Positions 16,269 through 23,301 of a DNA stretch of 41,955 nt are shown here, piece by piece. The notes under the pieces are model-generated. The model was not told where the DNA came from. It saw only the letters and a list, made by a program, of their open reading frames with translations, and did not search any database. Source of the DNA: Candidatus Woesearchaeota archaeon (GTDB lineage Archaea; Nanobdellota; Nanobdellia; Woesearchaeales; GW2011-AR4). Made by a program: the position numbers and the translations under genes. The stretch spans positions 1-41,955 of the forward strand of contig JAGVYR010000069.1 in assembly GCA_018303185.1 (NCBI GenBank), read 5' to 3'. Every line of letters starts with the position of its first letter. Within the stretch, counting starts at the first letter, position 1.

Positions 16269-17699
16269 ATGGGAAGTCATGTGCTTTCATTCAAAGATAC
16301 AAAGAAGGGAGACATCTTAACAGTCGGTGGAAAAGCAGTAAACCTCGGCATCCTTTTCAACAGCGGCTTCAATGTCCCGGGCGGATTTACAGTCACTACA
16401 GAGGCATATTACAGCTTTCTTGAGCAAAATGGGCTTAATGGGAAGATAAATGAAATAATAAGCAGGATAAAATACGGCAATACAAAGAATCTGGATGTAA
16501 GCTCAAAAAAAATAAGAGGCTTTATCCTAAAGGCAAAAATAAGCAAAGATTTAGAGAACGAAATCAATGAAAAGCTAAAAACCATAAAATCCGCAAGGTT
16601 TGCTGTAAGAAGCTCAGCTACTGCTGAAGATCTGAAAGACGCGAGCTTTGCAGGCCAGCAGGACACCTACCTTTTCATCAGCAAAGATAAAGTGGCAGAG
16701 CACGTGAAAAAATGCTGGGCTTCGCTTTACACTTCAAGGGCAATATTCTACAGGAAAGAGAAGAATATAGGGCAGGGCTCAGGTCTCAAGGAAAGCAACA
16801 AAAAGATTTTCAATATTATTTCAAAAAAATTAAAGCACGGCGAATTGTCAATAATATTCCTGCCGGGATTGGGAAAATACCCTTTTGATGCCGATTATGT
16901 AGAGAAGCATTCAGGAATAAAGACCATAAGGGTTGATTCAAGAAACCCTGAAGCCATCCGGAATTCGTTGATGCTTGCAGCCGAGAAGACAGGCATCTGC
17001 CCGGTAGTGATAGGCTACAGCGACGGGGAAAAATATTTCCACAGCTATCTTGAAAAATTCGGCGATGAAGGCCTTGTAAGCGCATTCTATGGAATAGGCT
17101 CTGACAAGGGCAAGGTAGAGAAGATTATGGAAGCTAAACGGGTTTTCTACATAAATGGGGAGAAAGACAGTCTTGCTCCAGCATATGACAAGCTTTTGCT
17201 GAGATACGGAAAGGGATATGGCGGCAAGACCAAAAGGCCAGTATTCAAGGTGCCTGGAGCTACCCATGTAAGCCTTGTAAAGAACCGGCTGGACATAGGT
17301 TTTATCAGAGAAATAATAAAGGAAACTCTTGAAGTACGGCATTTCAACCCTTTCGGCATAGCAGTGGTTGTGCAGGAAATGATAGACCCGGATTTTGCAG
17401 GCGTCATGTTCACCGTTGACCCTATTTTCAAGAAGAGCATACTTGTTGAGGCAACCCACGGCGTCGGGGAGAAGCTTGTCTCAGGCCAGATTACTCCGAA
17501 CAATTATTTCATTGACAGGAAAACATACAGGATAAGCCAAAAGCACGTAAATGAAGACATTGATGAAAGCATAATTGTGAAGATAGCTAAAATTGGATCA
17601 AAGATAGAGAATATTTACAAGCACCCGCAGGACATTGAGTTTGCAGTCAAGAATAAAGAGATATTCATTCTGCAGTCAAGGGCGATAACTACTTTGTAA
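16269..17699 (+). CDS. ATP-grasp half of a PEP-synthase/RPH-like enzyme with an inserted alpha/beta-hydrolase-like domain
   Basis: Residues 1-168 and 359-476 are the two parts of the PPDK N-terminal ATP-binding domain: GGKAVNLG (20-27), FAVRSSATAEDLKDASFAGQ (111-130), VVVQEMIDPDFAGVMFTVDP (366-385), and the closing PQDIEF..ILQSRAITTL. The protein stops exactly where this domain ends, so the phosphohistidine and TIM-barrel domains of PEP synthase are absent. Between the halves sit about 190 extra residues resembling an alpha/beta-hydrolase: FLPGLGKYP, the nucleophile elbow GYSDG with Ser251, NGEKD with Asp300, and PGATH with His333. The ATP-binding residues look intact, so it is likely an active kinase-type donor. 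The natural acceptors are the swivelling domains of the six upstream proteins (inference). Confidence 0.8.
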   Translation: MGSHVLSFKDTKKGDILTVGGKAVNLGILFNSGFNVPGGFTVTTEAYYSFLEQNGLNGKINEIISRIKYGNTKNLDVSSKKIRGFILKAKISKDLENEINEKLKTIKSARFAVRSSATAEDLKDASFAGQQDTYLFISKDKVAEHVKKCWASLYTSRAIFYRKEKNIGQGSGLKESNKKIFNIISKKLKHGELSIIFLPGLGKYPFDADYVEKHSGIKTIRVDSRNPEAIRNSLMLAAEKTGICPVVIGYSDGEKYFHSYLEKFGDEGLVSAFYGIGSDKGKVEKIMEAKRVFYINGEKDSLAPAYDKLLLRYGKGYGGKTKRPVFKVPGATHVSLVKNRLDIGFIREIIKETLEVRHFNPFGIAVVVQEMIDPDFAGVMFTVDPIFKKSILVEATHGVGEKLVSGQITPNNYFIDRKTYRISQKHVNEDIDESIIVKIAKIGSKIENIYKHPQDIEFAVKNKEIFILQSRAITTL

Positions 17700-17754
17700 G
17701 CTTTGCAAGAATATACCAAATATACCATATAGAAAATTCAAAAATCAATAAACA

Positions 17755-18357
17755 ATGCCACTCCCAAAAGCAATAATCTTTGACTTCACCGGAATCTTCT
17801 CGAATGATGACGAGATTCTCTTCATAGATGCAATCTCAAGGAAGCACAATATCGAAAGAAGCAAAGTTGAGGAAGTGTTCTACAAGCTGCAGAAGGAAGC
17901 TGAATACGGCAAATTGGAAGAAAAAGAGTTCTGCGAAAGATTTTGTAAAGAACTCAGCATTCCATTGGATTATGGGCTGTTAGATTTCAAATTCACTCTA
18001 AAGAAAATGATAAACCCTGAGATGATGAATCTGGTTGACGAATTAAGGAAAAAAGGCTTCAAGCTCGGCTTGTTGTCCAATGACAGCAACGCTTCCTGGT
18101 CAAGAGCCAAAAAAGCTTTGGATATTGAGCTGCATTTTGATATAATTGTATTCTCCCATATGGTTGGCGCAAGAAAGCCAAGCGAAGAGATATTCCAGTA
18201 TCTTCTAAAAAATCTAAACCTCGAAAAAGAGGAAATAATCTTCATTGATGACAGCGAAAAGAACGTTAAAGGAGCGGAAGATATAAGCATTAAATCCTTC
18301 TTATTCAAAACACTGGATCAAATCAAAAAAGAAATTTTGAATTTTCTGGATTCATAA
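17755..18357 (+). CDS. HAD-superfamily hydrolase, YihX-like subfamily IA
   Basis: The 200-residue protein has HAD motif I as IIFDFTGIF, where the usual second Asp of DxD is Thr, as the YihX group replaces it in FDLGNV. Motif II is LLSNDS, motif III the Lys of GARKPSEEIF, and motif IV IIFIDDSEKN. An alpha-helical cap lies between motifs I and II. Relatives are small-molecule phosphatases such as sugar-1-phosphate phosphatase; the substrate here is unknown. It lies 55 bp after the ATP-grasp gene, with an AT-rich gap that could hold a promoter, so membership in that operon is uncertain. Confidence 0.75.
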   Translation: MPLPKAIIFDFTGIFSNDDEILFIDAISRKHNIERSKVEEVFYKLQKEAEYGKLEEKEFCERFCKELSIPLDYGLLDFKFTLKKMINPEMMNLVDELRKKGFKLGLLSNDSNASWSRAKKALDIELHFDIIVFSHMVGARKPSEEIFQYLLKNLNLEKEEIIFIDDSEKNVKGAEDISIKSFLFKTLDQIKKEILNFLDS

Positions 18358-18476
18358 TATCAAATTTATTTAATTTCGATTTTATTTAAAAACAATTCCT
18401 TGATTTCTATATTGAAAATAATTAAACCCTTATATACGTCAAATTCCGCCCTTATAACCATTCTGTAACTATTATT

Positions 18477-18530
18477 TAGTAGTCAAAATTAGGAAGATTT
18501 AAATAGTAGTATTTCCCACTACTTAGTAGT
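18477..18530 (+). promoter_or_regulatory. Promoter with TAGTAGT repeats and palindromic operator candidate
   Basis: TTTAAATA at 18498-18505 is the TATA box. TAGTAGT occurs at 18477-18483, 18504-18510 and 18524-18530. The last is half of a perfect palindrome, ACTACT-T-AGTAGT (18518-18530), which would cover the predicted transcription start. The first gene downstream encodes a ribbon-helix-helix protein, so autoregulation is likely. About 120 bp of AT-rich sequence separates this block from the HAD gene. Confidence 0.6.
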
Positions 18531-18543
18531 ATAAGGTGGTACA

Positions 18544-18678
18544 ATGAAACTGAAACTAAGCATATCGATGGACGAGGAAACAGTGCGTGTCCTGGAGGAG
18601 TCTTTGAAAGAAGGGAGATTCAGGAACAAGAGCCACGTCATAGAATACGCTGTGAACTCGTTTTTGAAGCAGAACTAG
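18544..18678 (+). CDS. Ribbon-helix-helix (CopG/MetJ-type) DNA-binding protein, 44 aa
   Basis: The short protein MKLKLSISMDEETVRVLEE... has the layout of a ribbon-helix-helix: an N-terminal beta-strand (KLKLSISMD), helix 1 (EETVRVLEESLKEG), the turn RFRNKSH, and helix 2 (VIEYAVNSFLKQ). Such proteins dimerise through the strand and bind short palindromes in DNA. GGTGG at 18535-18539 serves as ribosome binding site. It begins 13 bases after the palindrome at 18518-18530 and ends 7 bases before the hydrolase-like gene, so it probably controls that operon and itself. Confidence 0.8.
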   Translation: MKLKLSISMDEETVRVLEESLKEGRFRNKSHVIEYAVNSFLKQN

Positions 18679-18685
18679 GTGAAAA

Positions 18686-19714
18686 ATGCCGGAAGAAGCA
18701 ATTGCCGAAGCAACAGAAGCGCCTCCTGAAGAGGCTAATGCTGCAGAAGCACAAAACGAAGCTGACCTTGAAGAAAGGATAGAATCAGCCGAACACTCAG
18801 AAAGGGAATACAGCCCTAAAGAGGAATATGGAGCTAGAGGTACTTCTGAAGATTATGAAACCCATGAAGATAATTTTGGCGATACTGAAAAGTATGAAAG
18901 AAGCGGCAGGAAGGAAACTAAAGAAGGCGGAAGCGAGAGAAATTGGGCTTCAAAATACGGAAAATCAGGCAAAGAAAGCAAGGCAAAAGCACATTCAAAA
19001 ATATCAAAAGACGAAAAGAGCAGGCTTGAAGAAATTCTTGACAAGGACATTGAGGAGTATGCAGAGGAATGGATAGAGAAATTTGGATACTGGCCGAAGG
19101 AGATATACTACATAATCAAGAGCTTCCTGAAAACAGGCAGCATAGATGATGAAAACCCGTATAAGGTGATTGACAGGAAGGCAAGGGACAGGGAGCCTTT
19201 GGCATTATTCCTGCCTGGAGTTTGCAAGAACCCTTACGACACTTCAGAATTTGAAAAATACACGGGCTTTCCCACAGTAAGGATTGGCACTTATGATCCA
19301 AGAGAAATAAACAAAATTCTTGATTATGCCGCAAGAAAGACCGGAGTAGGCTCAATACTCATTGGATACAGCGACGGCGGCATAAGGGCAAAAGAAGCCG
19401 TGGAATTGACGGGCGGAAAGAACATAAGCATGTACTATGGAGTGGATGCTAACAAAGGAGACGTTGAAAAATACATGGATCCGAGGAGGGTAGCATACAT
19501 AAACGGAGCCTCAGTAGAGCCCGGACATCTTGTGGGCATTTTTGAGTCAATCTTTTACGGGCATGCCAATGCCCATACAGACAGGCCTATATTCAAGATA
19601 CCCGGGGCATCGCACGCAGAACTTGCACACGGCCGCAATGCTATCTCCCAGATAGGAGATATAATAAGGAACACAGCAAGAATTAAGTACAATCCCCAAT
19701 TTTCTATGAATTAG
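18686..19714 (+). CDS. Stand-alone alpha/beta-hydrolase-like protein related to the ATP-grasp insert
   Basis: The 342-residue protein opens with about 110 acidic, Glu-rich, probably disordered residues, then a short helical part, then a 170-residue domain clearly related to the insert of the ATP-grasp protein. Shared features are LALFLPGVCKNP / LSIIFLPGLGKYP, AARKTG / AAEKTG, GYSDG (Ser229), KGDVEKYM / KGKVEKIM, RRVAYING / KRVFYING, RPIFKIPGASH / RPVFKVPGATH (His310). The acid position Asp300 of the insert is replaced here (NGASVEP), so the triad may use Glu or be incomplete. AGGTG 5 bases before the ATG is the ribosome binding site. Its stop overlaps the end of the convergent tmk gene. The substrate is unknown. 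Confidence 0.7.
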   Translation: MPEEAIAEATEAPPEEANAAEAQNEADLEERIESAEHSEREYSPKEEYGARGTSEDYETHEDNFGDTEKYERSGRKETKEGGSERNWASKYGKSGKESKAKAHSKISKDEKSRLEEILDKDIEEYAEEWIEKFGYWPKEIYYIIKSFLKTGSIDDENPYKVIDRKARDREPLALFLPGVCKNPYDTSEFEKYTGFPTVRIGTYDPREINKILDYAARKTGVGSILIGYSDGGIRAKEAVELTGGKNISMYYGVDANKGDVEKYMDPRRVAYINGASVEPGHLVGIFESIFYGHANAHTDRPIFKIPGASHAELAHGRNAISQIGDIIRNTARIKYNPQFSMN

Positions 19715-20331
19715 ACAATGCCGCCAATTTCTTTTTTCACGCTTTCGAAAACCTCTTCAGCGCTTTTAGAGGCATCAATTACTTTAATGTTGTCATCAAT
19801 ATGCCTGTTCAGAGACAGAAAATTTTCCCTCAGCCTTTTCATGAAATCAATCTGCTCAAACTTCTCCTTCTGCCTGGCAGAAAGCCTCTTAAGCGCAATT
19901 TCAGGATTCAGATCAAGTATGAGCGCAAGATCAGGCTTCCTGAACTTCCTGTTCATATCCAGAAGCTTCTTCATCTCAATGCCCTGCGCATGCTGGAAGG
20001 CGATTGTGGAGTGGTAGTAGCGGTCGCAGAGGACAATATTTACATTATCTCCAGAAACATTGTCTAAAAATGGGATTATCGTCTTGTTAAGATGCTCCTC
20101 CCTGTCCTTGATAAACAATTCCAGCAATGTTTCGGCGTTTTTTTCGGGACCATTGTCTTCTTTGAGGATTTTCCTTATTTCCCTGCCGAAAATGCCCATA
20201 GTGGGCTCTCTTGTAGTCAGAATCCTGTTTTTCTTGTCCTTGGAAAAAATATAGCTCTGCAGCCTTTGTATAAGCTCCCCTTTTCCGGCGCCGTCCATGC
20301 CGTCTATGACTATAAAGATGCCTTTTCCCAT
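19711..20331 (-). CDS. tmk: Thymidylate kinase
   Basis: The enzyme phosphorylates dTMP to dTDP with ATP. The 206 residues show the P-loop GMDGAGKG near the N-terminus, the TREPT motif of the dTMP site, DRYYHSTIAFQ, and the lid region ARQKEKFEQ. The Arg-poor P-loop with the basic residues in the lid follows the type II pattern. It pairs functionally with dUTPase elsewhere in the window. A TATA-like GTTTAATAAAC lies near 20351-20361 on this strand, consistent with a leaderless start at 20331. Its stop overlaps that of the convergent hydrolase-like gene. Confidence 0.92.
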   Translation of the reverse strand: MGKGIFIVIDGMDGAGKGELIQRLQSYIFSKDKKNRILTTREPTMGIFGREIRKILKEDNGPEKNAETLLELFIKDREEHLNKTIIPFLDNVSGDNVNIVLCDRYYHSTIAFQHAQGIEMKKLLDMNRKFRKPDLALILDLNPEIALKRLSARQKEKFEQIDFMKRLRENFLSLNRHIDDNIKVIDASKSAEEVFESVKKEIGGIV

Positions 20332-20372
20332 AGAAAAAGAATAATATCACTTGTTTATTAAACTTTATCAAA

Positions 20373-20945
20373 CTATCTTGAATTCAGGGACTCAGCATTC
20401 TTTCTCTCTTCATAGAGGTCTGCAAGGTCATGATAAATCCTTTTCTTATCTTTCTCAGAAAGATTATTGTAAACCCGCATTGCTTCAATGTAATTCCTCT
20501 TGGCCCCACCAAGGTTGAAGTCCATCAAAGCAGCCCTTGCCTTTTTTATGCAGTCATGCACATCTTCTATGCTGTTCGCTTTCTCAAAAGCCCTTGGCAT
20601 CGGCGCAGGCATGATTTCTTCCTGCACTTTTTTCCTTCCAAAAAGCCTTGAAAAAATCCCTTCTTTCCCGTTCCCGGAGATGCTCTCTATCGCCCTCCTT
20701 ATTTCCTCCTCGGAATCCAGTATCTCTTTTGGCTTATCTGCCTTGCCGTTCCTGCTCTCCATTATAGTTCCAAGCTCTTCCAAAGGCGGAATTTCATTTT
20801 CAGCAGGAACAAGCCTGCTTTTAGCCATGTAAGAATCATCACTGCCAAAATGCTCGTCCAAGTCGTCAGCCCCAAACTTCGGAAAAGGCGGCGGAGGCGG
20901 AAGTAATTCTTTCTTTTTGCCTTTAAGAATTGCCGAAATAACCAT
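20373..20945 (-). CDS. Unknown protein with Pro-rich stretch and C-terminal helical repeat
   Basis: The 190-residue protein starts MVISAILKGKKKELLPPPPP with a Pro run, then an acidic linker (GADDLDEHFGSDD). The last 65 residues form an amphipathic helical pair (CIKKARAALMDFNLGGAKRN, YNNLSEKDKKRIYHDLADLYEERK) that looks TPR- or MIT-like. No catalytic motif is seen. The C-terminal pattern is one I associate with DPANN hypothetical proteins, though I cannot name a family. It probably acts as a cytoplasmic adaptor. It lies 41 bp upstream of tmk on the same strand and could share its transcript. Confidence 0.6.
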   Translation of the reverse strand: MVISAILKGKKKELLPPPPPFPKFGADDLDEHFGSDDSYMAKSRLVPAENEIPPLEELGTIMESRNGKADKPKEILDSEEEIRRAIESISGNGKEGIFSRLFGRKKVQEEIMPAPMPRAFEKANSIEDVHDCIKKARAALMDFNLGGAKRNYIEAMRVYNNLSEKDKKRIYHDLADLYEERKNAESLNSR

Positions 20946-20985
20946 AAAACCTATGCCCTCTTTTTTGGTTTGAATCGCTGAATTG

Positions 20986-20994
20986 GTTTAAATA
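20986..20994 (-). promoter_or_regulatory. TATA box upstream of the 20373-20945 gene
   Basis: On the minus strand the site reads TATTTAAAC, about 41 bases before the start codon, implying a leader of some 17 bases. Confidence 0.5.
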
Positions 20995-20999
20995 TCTTT

Positions 21000-21233
21000 T
21001 CATTCAAGCCTAATAACCTTCTCCCTGCTTGTAAGCCCCTTTACTATTCTGGCCCTTTTTCCGTATTTTCTTGAAAAGAACTTGATTATTGCAATATTAG
21101 CCTTGTTGCCCTCAGCCTTCTCCTTTACATTCATCCTGTATGCTTTCCTTTCAGCATCAAAGCCAGCGATTTCAGTTGATTTTGAATTGGCTTTCACAAT
21201 CAGCCTAATCGTGCCGTCAGTCTTCAAATCCAT
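21000..21233 (-). CDS. DUF167 (YggU-like) family protein
   Basis: From the ATG at 21233 the protein has 77 residues. The pattern RLIVKANSKSTEIAGFD, AYRMNVKEKAEGNKANIAII, and a C-terminal IVKGLTSREKVIRL matches DUF167, a small conserved alpha/beta fold of unknown function. An earlier in-frame ATG at 21278 would extend it deep into pcm; the 21233 start overlaps pcm by only 17 bases and gives the family length, so it is preferred. Coupling to pcm is likely. Confidence 0.8.
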   Translation of the reverse strand: MDLKTDGTIRLIVKANSKSTEIAGFDAERKAYRMNVKEKAEGNKANIAIIKFFSRKYGKRARIVKGLTSREKVIRLE

Positions 21234-21858
21234 ATTTCCCGTACATTGGCGTAAACACAAAAGCCCCAAGGAATTCAAGCTCTAATTTCCCTTTTCTGTC
21301 CTTCCTGCCGCGCACCATTTCCTGCTCCATTTTGTCGCCTACAGGCCCCACAATCATGCCGCCCGGCTTCAGCTGCTCAAGCAGCTCTTTTGGAAACTCT
21401 TTGCATGCAGCCGTTATTATAATCCTGTCAAAAGGCGCCTCTTTTTTCATGCCTTTACTGCCGTCTTCCTCATAGACTTCAATATTCTTTATCCCTGCCT
21501 TCCTGAAATTGTCCCTTGCGAACATAACGAGCTCAGGAACCACTTCAGTGCTCACAACCTTCCCTTTTTCTCCGACAATCCTTGCTATGATTGCAGCCTG
21601 ATATCCGGAGCCGGTTCCGACCTCAAACACCTTGTGCCCCTCTTCAAGCTCAAGCGCATGTGTCATTATCATGACAGTAGTGGGCTGTGATATAGTCTTG
21701 CCCCTTATCAGAGGAAGGGGAGTGTCATCATAAGCCCTGTCTTTCAGGACATTCGCAATAAAATCCTCTCTCCTGACGCTCTTGAAGGCTTCAAGCTCCC
21801 TGCTATTGAACTGGAAGTTCTTTATCCAGAAGTTGAGAAGCTGGGTTTTGTGCTCCAT
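21217..21858 (-). CDS. pcm: Protein-L-isoaspartate O-methyltransferase
   Basis: The enzyme methylates L-isoaspartyl residues in aged proteins using S-adenosylmethionine, starting their repair. In 213 residues the family signatures are all present: YDDTPLPLIRGKTISQPTTV with the substrate-binding TISQP, SAM motif I as VFEVGTGSGYQAA, and the late motif LKPGGMIVGPVG. The length is typical. A TATA-like element (TATTTAAG on the minus strand, about 21882-21889) lies 24-31 bases before the ATG, so the message is probably leaderless. DUF167 overlaps its 3' end. Confidence 0.93.
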   Translation of the reverse strand: MEHKTQLLNFWIKNFQFNSRELEAFKSVRREDFIANVLKDRAYDDTPLPLIRGKTISQPTTVMIMTHALELEEGHKVFEVGTGSGYQAAIIARIVGEKGKVVSTEVVPELVMFARDNFRKAGIKNIEVYEEDGSKGMKKEAPFDRIIITAACKEFPKELLEQLKPGGMIVGPVGDKMEQEMVRGRKDRKGKLELEFLGAFVFTPMYGKYGFED

Positions 21859-21892
21859 AGGCTAAGCTAATGCTTTTTGGCTTAAATACTTT

Positions 21893-22102
21893 ATTGAAAA
21901 TTCCGCAAGGAATTCGAATTGGGTTCAAAAACCCGCACTTTAGTGCGGAATTTTCAATCCACGAAAATCGCAGATTTTCAGGACAAAAAAGTGTCTACAA
22001 TTTTTACATCCCGAAAACCGAACGATAAACATCTCGGGTCAAGTCACTTTGTTCGTGACTTCGCTTCGCAAAGCTTTAGCCCGAGTATTAGTTCGGTTTT
22101 CG
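21893..22102. other. Nested inverted repeats between pcm and tfs
   Basis: No gene is seen here. A perfect 15-bp inverted repeat pairs 21893-21907 with 21944-21958, enclosing GGGTT/AACCC (21921-21934). Next is GAAAATC-gca-GATTTTC at 21963-21979. A second structure pairs 22012-22023 with 22091-22102 (12 bp, CGAAAACCGAAC arm) and encloses CTCGGG/CCCGAG and a 7-bp AAGTCAC/GTGACTT hairpin (22041-22061). The layout suggests folded RNA or cruciform DNA rather than simple terminators. Confidence 0.7.
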
Positions 22103-22116
22103 TTATGGGAAAAGAA

Positions 22117-22434
22117 TCAGCTATAATCCCTCCATGTATGGCCGCACTTTTCACACTTGAGAAACTTAGTCTCCGGCTCGTCGCTTGCTCTTGTCTGCAC
22201 AAGCCAGTAATAAGCAGTTTTATGGCCGCATTTTGGGCATTCTGCACCTGTCTTTGGCAGCGTTTCCAATTCTCCTTTTTCTATAACTTCAACTGCCCTG
22301 CCTTTCTTCGCCCCGGGCTCTTTTATCTTTGCCTGGTCTATTTCAGTGCTCTTGTAGCCGCATGAGCAGGCAAGCAGCTTTTTGCTTCCTTCTTTCTTTG
22401 GCAGCAGTATTGAGCCGCATTTTGGGCAGAACAT
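22117..22434 (-). CDS. tfs: Transcription factor S (TFIIS/RPA12-like RNA polymerase cleavage factor)
   Basis: The 105-residue protein has two zinc ribbons: N-terminal Cys3/Cys6/Cys23/Cys25, and C-terminal Cys66/Cys69/Cys94/Cys97. The loop of the second ribbon reads QTRASDEPETKF, keeping the Asp85-Glu86 pair that enters the RNA polymerase active site and triggers cleavage of backtracked RNA. Length and layout are those of archaeal TFS. A TATA-like ATTATTAAATG lies about 28-38 bases upstream on this strand (near 22462-22472). Confidence 0.95.
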   Translation of the reverse strand: MFCPKCGSILLPKKEGSKKLLACSCGYKSTEIDQAKIKEPGAKKGRAVEVIEKGELETLPKTGAECPKCGHKTAYYWLVQTRASDEPETKFLKCEKCGHTWRDYS

Positions 22435-22523
22435 TGTAATTCTTCACTTTCCGGAAGTCATTTAATAATCTTTCTATTTTGTTCAAAGAGATGGTTTCCA
22501 TCTGATTTGTGAGCACCATAAAC

Positions 22524-22571
22524 CACGAGGCGAGCGCCATGCGCCAGAGCGAGCCTCGTGACTAACATTGC
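22524..22571. repeat. CGAGGCGA hairpin element, copy A
   Basis: CACGAGGC (22524-22531) pairs perfectly with GCCTCGTG (22553-22560), with an inner GCGC-CAT-GCGC hairpin. GACTAACATTGC follows directly. Copy B at 37882-37930 has the same plan with compensated base changes. The rest of the 207-bp gap between tfs and the signal peptidase gene holds no gene that I can see. Confidence 0.7.
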
Positions 22572-22641
22572 AGGGCAGATTAAAGCAAAAAGGCCAAAGA
22601 CAAAAAAGCACTAAGCGAACGACGGCAACATAAGAACAATA

Positions 22642-23250
22642 TTACTGTATGACTCCTGCAAACCTAAGCATCTCAACAAACCATATCTTTATGTATCCTA
22701 GCAAAGGCACCCTTATTATTGCAGTGCCTATTATCTGGTTTTCGTGTATATTAGTTTCATCCAGCAAAGGCCCTTTTATAGGAGCCTGGTTGTTGTCCCC
22801 TTTGGTCTCAAAGAACATGCCTTCCTTCCCGGCCCATTTCTTCACTACCCTGTGGATTATTGGGTCGGGCCTGCTGTCCCTGAACACAATCACATCTCCT
22901 GGCCTAATATTGTCAGGCTCCTTTCCCCTGAGTATCATTATATCTCCCTTGTTAAACCCGTTTTTGAGCAAAAATTCTGAGAACTGGCTTTTTGTTATCC
23001 CGTTTGACTCATACCATGCCCCGTTTGCCTTCCACCAGTCATCAAATCCCATCCCATGATGCTCCATGCTTTCCGAAACCACGGCAACTATCGGATGGGT
23101 GGTTGCAAGGACAAAGCCCAGTCCCGGATAGACTATGAATTTAATGAGCACAAAGGCAAGTATCACATTGACAATCCAGCTCCATACGCTGTTGTCTTCC
23201 CATATGAAATGCCACACTTTCTTCAGAACTTTCCTTGTATCCTTCTTCAT
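22642..23250 (-). CDS. Signal peptidase I, archaeal Sec11 type, with long insertion
   Basis: The enzyme removes signal peptides from exported proteins at the outer membrane face. From the ATG at 23250 there are 202 residues. A transmembrane segment lies at about 25-48, then VSESM with the catalytic Ser61, IIHRVV with the catalytic His133 that replaces Lys in Sec11-type enzymes, and KGDNN with Asp152. A C-terminal hydrophobic stretch follows. Between SESM and the KGD of the next conserved box lie about 40 residues (GFDDWWKANGAWYESNGITK region) where most Sec11 proteins have about 6. ATG 23250 is preferred over an upstream TTG because it sits 22 bases past a TATA box. Confidence 0.9.
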   Translation of the reverse strand: MKKDTRKVLKKVWHFIWEDNSVWSWIVNVILAFVLIKFIVYPGLGFVLATTHPIVAVVSESMEHHGMGFDDWWKANGAWYESNGITKSQFSEFLLKNGFNKGDIMILRGKEPDNIRPGDVIVFRDSRPDPIIHRVVKKWAGKEGMFFETKGDNNQAPIKGPLLDETNIHENQIIGTAIIRVPLLGYIKIWFVEMLRFAGVIQ

Positions 23251-23271
23251 TCCAGCCAAACATCGCAAAAC

Positions 23272-23280
23272 CTTTTATAT
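23272..23280. promoter_or_regulatory. Shared TATA box for two divergent genes
   Basis: The site reads CTTTTATAT on the plus strand and ATATAAAAG on the minus strand. Its centre is about 26 bases from the signal peptidase ATG on one side (23250) and 26 from the NMD3-like ATG on the other (23302). Both genes would be leaderless from one element. Confidence 0.55.
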
Positions 23281-23301
23281 TCTTTTTGATTTTCGCATTA
23301 T

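Noticed and set aside
5775-17699. Classical PEP synthase or pyruvate phosphate dikinase
   Set aside because: No PEP/pyruvate-binding TIM-barrel domain is present in any of the seven proteins, so PEP formation is not supported.
22524-22571. tRNA gene
   Set aside because: There is no T-loop TTCRANY motif, no anticodon arm and no 7-bp acceptor stem in the right place. No tRNA or rRNA gene was found anywhere in the window.
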